DNA from: Acidobacteriota bacterium
GTDB taxonomy: Bacteria; Acidobacteriota; Terriglobia; Terriglobales; Acidobacteriaceae
Direction: 5' to 3'
NCBI GenBank assembly: GCA_018268855.1
Contig: JAFDVR010000006.1
Coordinates: 1 to 64,000, forward strand
Length of the DNA stretch: 64,000 nt
Both the position numbers and the translations under genes were made by a program. Shown here in pieces: positions 61,119-64,000 of this stretch. Each line of letters opens with the position of its first letter. The first letter of the stretch is position 1. The notes under the pieces are model-generated. The model did not search any database and had not been told where the DNA came from. It was given only the letters and a program-made list of their open reading frames with translations.

Positions 61119-61304
61119 ATGTCAGACAATCTAAAGGACCGTGGTCCAGCGGATCGCTCTCGTATCAACGTGAATGAAGATTACGAAGCTCGCTACTGGG
61201 CAAAACACTTTGGCGTCTCCGAAGAGCGCCTGCGCGAATTGATTCAGAAGCATGGCGTCTCCGTTGCAGCCGTAGAAAGCGCACTCGGCCGCAAAACTTC
61301 GTAA
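61119..61304 (+). CDS. DUF3606 domain-containing small protein
   Basis: 61-residue protein matching the DUF3606 pattern: SDNLKDRGPADRSRINVNED, then YWAKHFGVSEERLRELIQKHG and VAAVESALGRK. The family is widespread in soil and plant-associated bacteria, and its function is not established. It has a strong ribosome-binding site (AGGAGG, 5 nt) before the ATG at 61119; the open frame continues upstream but has no better start. It ends exactly where the convergent nei-type gene ends (no gap). Confidence 0.85.
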   Translation: MSDNLKDRGPADRSRINVNEDYEARYWAKHFGVSEERLRELIQKHGVSVAAVESALGRKTS

Positions 61305-62219
61305 TTACTGCAGCGAGGCGGATTGGCACTTCGGACACCAGAACAGGTTCCGCCCCGCCATCTCCATCGTCTTTACGTCCTCGCCGCACACAAAACAAGG
61401 CTTGCCCTGGCGGCGATACACGTAATGGGTTTCTTCCTTTAGCGGAGAGCCGGTCTTCTTGGTCGGCCTGTCCTTCGGGCGAGTCGTCACCATGCGGCGA
61501 TCCACCATTGCGGACTTCATCAGCGGCACCAGGTCTTTCCACATCGCCTTCAGCGTCTTCTCGTCGATCTCGTTTCCCGGCTTGAAGGGATTCATGCGCG
61601 CGCGATGCAGCAACTCCGCACGCAGGATATTGCCGACACCGGCAGCGACTGACTGGTCCATCAGCAGCACGGCAATCGGCGTCTTCTTGCTGCGCACGAT
61701 CTCGACGAACCGCTCCGCGCCATCGCCGTTCAGCGGATCGGGCCCAAGCCGCTCCTCCAGCTTCTTCCACTCCGCCTCGCTGTAGACACTGCAATCCGTC
61801 GGCCCGCGCAACTCTACCCACGCAATCTTCTGCGGATCGAGCGCGTCGCTGCCATCATCCTCGCTGTACCAGCGATGCGGCCTGCTTCCCTCTGCGGATT
61901 CCTGCTTCACACGCTTGGGATCCCCCGTCTTTTTCGAGTCAAAGATACGAACACGCAACGCACCCTTCTCCGGCGGCAACGGGCCCGTGCCTTCCGTCCA
62001 GTCGCCATACATGCCGAGATGCACATGCAGAATGCGGTCTTTGCCGAAGTCATACCCGAGATGCTTGCCCACCGCACGCACGCCCTTCAGAACGCGCCCA
62101 TCCAACAACGGCGCATCGACAAAGCGCGATGTAGAGGGAGCCTCTATGCGAACGACTTTGTCACCAAAGGCGGCGGTATGTCGTTCAGCCCAGCGGTGGA
62201 TTTCATTGCCTTCAGGCAT
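61305..62219 (-). CDS. Fpg/Nei-family DNA glycosylase
   Basis: 304-residue base-excision-repair glycosylase/AP lyase. N-terminal catalytic MPEGNEIHRWA (P1-type nucleophile after Met removal, E2), the H2TH region with AAGVGNILRAELLH, and a C-terminal zinc finger (CFVCGEDVKTMEMAGRNLFWCPKCQ; four Cys). It is closer to Nei2 (endonuclease VIII-like) than to Fpg. Residues ~95-125 include a polar insertion (Lys/Glu/Ser/Asp-rich). It lies 3 nt downstream of the SLATT gene on the same strand, so it may share a transcript with the putative defence genes. Confidence 0.9.
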   Translation of the reverse strand: MPEGNEIHRWAERHTAAFGDKVVRIEAPSTSRFVDAPLLDGRVLKGVRAVGKHLGYDFGKDRILHVHLGMYGDWTEGTGPLPPEKGALRVRIFDSKKTGDPKRVKQESAEGSRPHRWYSEDDGSDALDPQKIAWVELRGPTDCSVYSEAEWKKLEERLGPDPLNGDGAERFVEIVRSKKTPIAVLLMDQSVAAGVGNILRAELLHRARMNPFKPGNEIDEKTLKAMWKDLVPLMKSAMVDRRMVTTRPKDRPTKKTGSPLKEETHYVYRRQGKPCFVCGEDVKTMEMAGRNLFWCPKCQSASLQ

Positions 62220-62222
62220 ACT

Positions 62223-63089
62223 TTATGGCTCTCTCCGCCTTGCTAACCAAAAGGTGTGTTCACGCGAAATCGCACGTTCAGCACTCAAGATGAAATCTGA
62301 TAACTCTTTGTCAGTTGAGCAGTGAATCATCGATGTCTGAATCAGCGAGAGTTCCTGGGAGGTTACAGAATACGCAGAAGCAAGTGCGCCGAATTGATTC
62401 TGCTGCTGCCATGCAACCATTCCACTCCCTAGGGTTGTTATGATACCCACTGCAATGATCGAGGTACTCCCGAGCGTCAGGGCCAGTCCTGCGAAAATCA
62501 GCGCGAGCATCTGAGTCACAATAAATGCACCACTCCACGCCCGTTCCATCTTCCGATTTCGCTGAGAGGAGCGCGCATACCAACCTTGCTGATCCTTTAC
62601 CCTTGCCTCCAAATAAAAATCACGCCTATCACAGGTATCAGCTCGGCGAGCCATCCTCATATCGTCTGTTATTTGTAGTGAATCGGCTGCCTCCGTGAAC
62701 AAACCAGCCGTAATCGAACTCGCCTCTTCCAAAACTTTCCGCATTGCTCCTACAAAGAGCAGGTCCGCTTCTTTTTCAGAAAGTCCGTAGCGGTAAGGCT
62801 CAGTACATGTTGCAAATCTCCACGCGAGAGTTTTTACCGATTCTGCAACAGCGCGACCGTTGTACCAATCGGCTTGAGGTTTTAAAATTAAAAGAGCAAA
62901 ACTCAATCCTACTCCAGCGACTAAACAGGCAAACATTCCTACTGCAGCCCATAGGTAATGTTCGGCAGGTGATGCCAGCGCCGCTGCTGCGAAATTAGCC
63001 AATAGAGAGAAGCCGACAAAGGATTTCTGCTTATTCTGTCCGTCTCGGGAAAGCCGCTCGGCAGCAGTAAAAAGACCAGGATATTGCAA
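62223..63089 (-). CDS. SLATT-domain (DUF4231-like) four-helix membrane protein, putative effector
   Basis: 288-residue protein with two 2TM hairpins (~24-69 and ~187-228) flanking a ~115-residue soluble helical region. It fits the SLATT_3/SLATT_1 tandem: an N-terminal LFTAAERLSRDGQNKQKSF segment and the family's characteristic FYLEARVKDQQGWYARSSQR motif (~158-176). SLATT proteins are predicted membrane-perturbing effectors that accompany nucleotide-signalling enzymes. It starts with TTG, preceded by GGAGGG 3-4 nt upstream, and lies 11 nt after the TIR gene, so the two are co-expressed. It is A+T-richer than its housekeeping neighbours. Confidence 0.82.
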   Translation of the reverse strand: MQYPGLFTAAERLSRDGQNKQKSFVGFSLLANFAAAALASPAEHYLWAAVGMFACLVAGVGLSFALLILKPQADWYNGRAVAESVKTLAWRFATCTEPYRYGLSEKEADLLFVGAMRKVLEEASSITAGLFTEAADSLQITDDMRMARRADTCDRRDFYLEARVKDQQGWYARSSQRNRKMERAWSGAFIVTQMLALIFAGLALTLGSTSIIAVGIITTLGSGMVAWQQQNQFGALASAYSVTSQELSLIQTSMIHCSTDKELSDFILSAERAISREHTFWLARRREP

Positions 63090-63100
63090 CGTCCCTCCAG

Positions 63101-63610
63101 CTAGAGGCCTAACTTCTCATACACTTCGTCGGTGTAGTAGTACGGTCCGGTCTTTGTCTTCTTATTTTCCGCATACTTCTCTGCGAAATTATCCATCGCA
63201 TATTTGATGATCGCAGCATTGAATGAAACATGCATGACATAGCGATCCCTGATAATCGGAGGGCAATGTTCCTGATCCATGCGGCGCTTCTTCACGTCAG
63301 CGATATTTACCGCGATAATCGGCAAATCAAGTCCAATCGCAACTTCAAGCTCCCATCGAACGTACTTGTATAAGTGCTTGGTTCCCTCGCCAACAAGAAC
63401 AATTACTTGTTTAGCTGACTTGAACCGCTCTTTCAGAGCCCTTTTGATGTAATCCTCATCCTGAGCATTTGCAGTGAGCTTAAAGATCTCATGTGCGTCA
63501 TGAAAGTCGAAGTCCACATGCTCATTTTTCTTCCAACCAAGCATGAAACCGTATGCCCATTTATCTTCGTCACCATCGAAGACTACATATGTTTTGTTGC
63601 GATAACCCAT
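63101..63610 (-). CDS. TIR-like (MTH538/ThsB-type) nucleotide-signalling protein
   Basis: 169-residue single-domain protein with the MTH538/ThsB-type TIR-like fold: N-terminal YVVFDGDEDKWAYGFMLGW, a central strand QVIVLVGEGTKHLYKYVRWELEVAIGLDLPIIAV with a WELE segment at 86-89 where related enzymes place the catalytic Glu, and a helical C-terminus. ThsB of Thoeris systems uses this fold to make a cyclic ADP-ribose isomer on phage infection. A strong ribosome-binding site (GAGGTGAT) precedes the ATG. It is 11 nt upstream of the SLATT gene, consistent with a sensor/effector pair. No SIR2 or macro-domain effector is seen. Confidence 0.82.
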   Translation of the reverse strand: MGYRNKTYVVFDGDEDKWAYGFMLGWKKNEHVDFDFHDAHEIFKLTANAQDEDYIKRALKERFKSAKQVIVLVGEGTKHLYKYVRWELEVAIGLDLPIIAVNIADVKKRRMDQEHCPPIIRDRYVMHVSFNAAIIKYAMDNFAEKYAENKKTKTGPYYYTDEVYEKLGL

Positions 63611-63666
63611 TTATCACCTCGGAAGCATTTTAGCTCTGCATCCGAGGTGGATAAATAGGAAGGATG

Positions 63667-63930
63667 TTAGTTCCAAACATTCTGAATAGGCATCGGCTCG
63701 ATCCGAGTCATCAGGTCAGGCGCGACGTTTTGCAGCTTCTTTGCAAACTCCTTCGCCTGTTCCTCGCTCTCAAAGATGTTGCGGTCCTTCAACTGACCTG
63801 CCAGATACTGTTCGCACTTCCAAAGAATTGTCTGCATGGCGCCCTCCACAGCTCCACAGTCCTCAGACACGATGGGCGCTCCGGGCCTTATGCCGAGAGC
63901 GCCCATCGGTGTTACTGAATACTTAGACAC
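63667..63930 (-). CDS. Small hypothetical protein upstream of the TIR gene
   Basis: 87-residue protein that I do not recognise. It is helical and acidic in its C-terminal half (NIFESEEQAKEFAKKLQN) and has a conserved-looking PGAPIVSEDCGAVEGAM segment. The GTG at 63930 is the only standard start; the frame runs upstream another ~19 codons without a stop or another start (stop at 63988-63990), so the true N-terminus is uncertain. It lies 57 nt upstream of the TIR gene on the same strand and could be part of that operon. Confidence 0.5.
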   Translation of the reverse strand: MSKYSVTPMGALGIRPGAPIVSEDCGAVEGAMQTILWKCEQYLAGQLKDRNIFESEEQAKEFAKKLQNVAPDLMTRIEPMPIQNVWN

Positions 63931-63966
63931 TGCATACGCAATTTCGATTCGCGCTGTTCCGCGACT

Positions 63967-64000
63967 TACTGCAACTGCCTTTGATACCTACTGCAACTGC
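63967..64000. repeat. Direct repeat at the window edge
   Basis: TACTGCAACTGC occurs twice, at 63967-63978 and 63989-64000, 22 bp apart. Two turns of the helix separate them, a spacing seen for tandem operator sites. It lies upstream of the small gene at 63667-63930. The array may continue outside the window. Confidence 0.5.

Overview
The window looks like a chromosome segment of an Acidobacteriota bacterium of the Terriglobales type (Terriglobus/Edaphobacter/Granulicella relatives). This rests on overall protein resemblance, moderately high G+C, plant-polysaccharide genes, hopanoid-type enzymes and the style of the short intergenic hairpin repeats. It is inferred from reading, not from a database search. 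Coding density is high and no gene-free stretch exceeds 300 bases. The two longest are 59513-59784 (272 nt, holding a structured element) and 23767-24011 (245 nt, the gap promoter region).

Layout. 1-7.5 kb: a ferritin-like diiron protein, then a polysaccharide/uronate cluster (heparinase II/III-like lyase, LacI regulator, tagaturonate epimerase UxaE, GH10 xylanase) with a perfect LacI-type palindrome between uxaE and the xylanase. 7.5-16.6 kb: a trans-sulfuration PLP enzyme, tRNA-Val(TAC), a ChbG/HpnK-type deacetylase, a LytS-type histidine kinase, GTP cyclohydrolase II, an OmpA-type lipoprotein, UvrC (carrying an in-frame repeat insertion), a PIN-toxin module and a zinc peptidase. 16.7-23.8 kb: an APC permease, glycogen synthase, RsmA, a three-gene quaternary-amine ABC importer and a PNK-like P-loop protein. 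24-29.3 kb: gap, then a ParDE-like module, RidA and an acyltransferase, then pgk-tpiA. 29.4-37.4 kb: signal peptidase and class A beta-lactamase, MurQ, a Spy/CpxP-like protein, and the run murA-treA-proC-ctaA. 37.5-45 kb: MetH, a DHH phosphoesterase, a YiaK-like dehydrogenase and a Na+/H+ antiporter. 45-50.2 kb: a CPBP protease, penicillin acylase and a polytopic membrane protein. 50.4-53.5 kb: AgaS-like isomerase, DeoR regulator and PfkB kinase (amino-sugar/tagatose-type catabolism). 53.6-59.5 kb: an HpnI-like glycosyltransferase, an HspR-like regulator, a GntR-regulated ABC exporter and an SDR. 59.8-62.2 kb: DnaJ, a DUF3606 protein and a Nei-type glycosylase.

The most exciting locus is at the right edge (62.2-63.9 kb). 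An A+T-richer run on the minus strand encodes an unknown small protein, an MTH538/ThsB-type TIR protein and a four-helix SLATT (DUF4231-like) membrane protein. It resembles a two-component Thoeris-like defence system in which a TIR-made nucleotide would trigger a membrane effector. The run abuts the nei gene by 3 bp.

Other points of interest are short repeats (hairpin arrays at 18.1 and 50.2 kb, heptamer tandem repeats at 50.35 and 58.3 kb, an octamer repeat at 16.6 kb, and the repeat fragment inside uvrC), a hairpin that buries the treA ribosome-binding site and start codon, and a strong inverted repeat over the start codon of the GntR gene. Start codons were moved where ribosome-binding sites or neighbours decided it. 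All functions are predictions from sequence.
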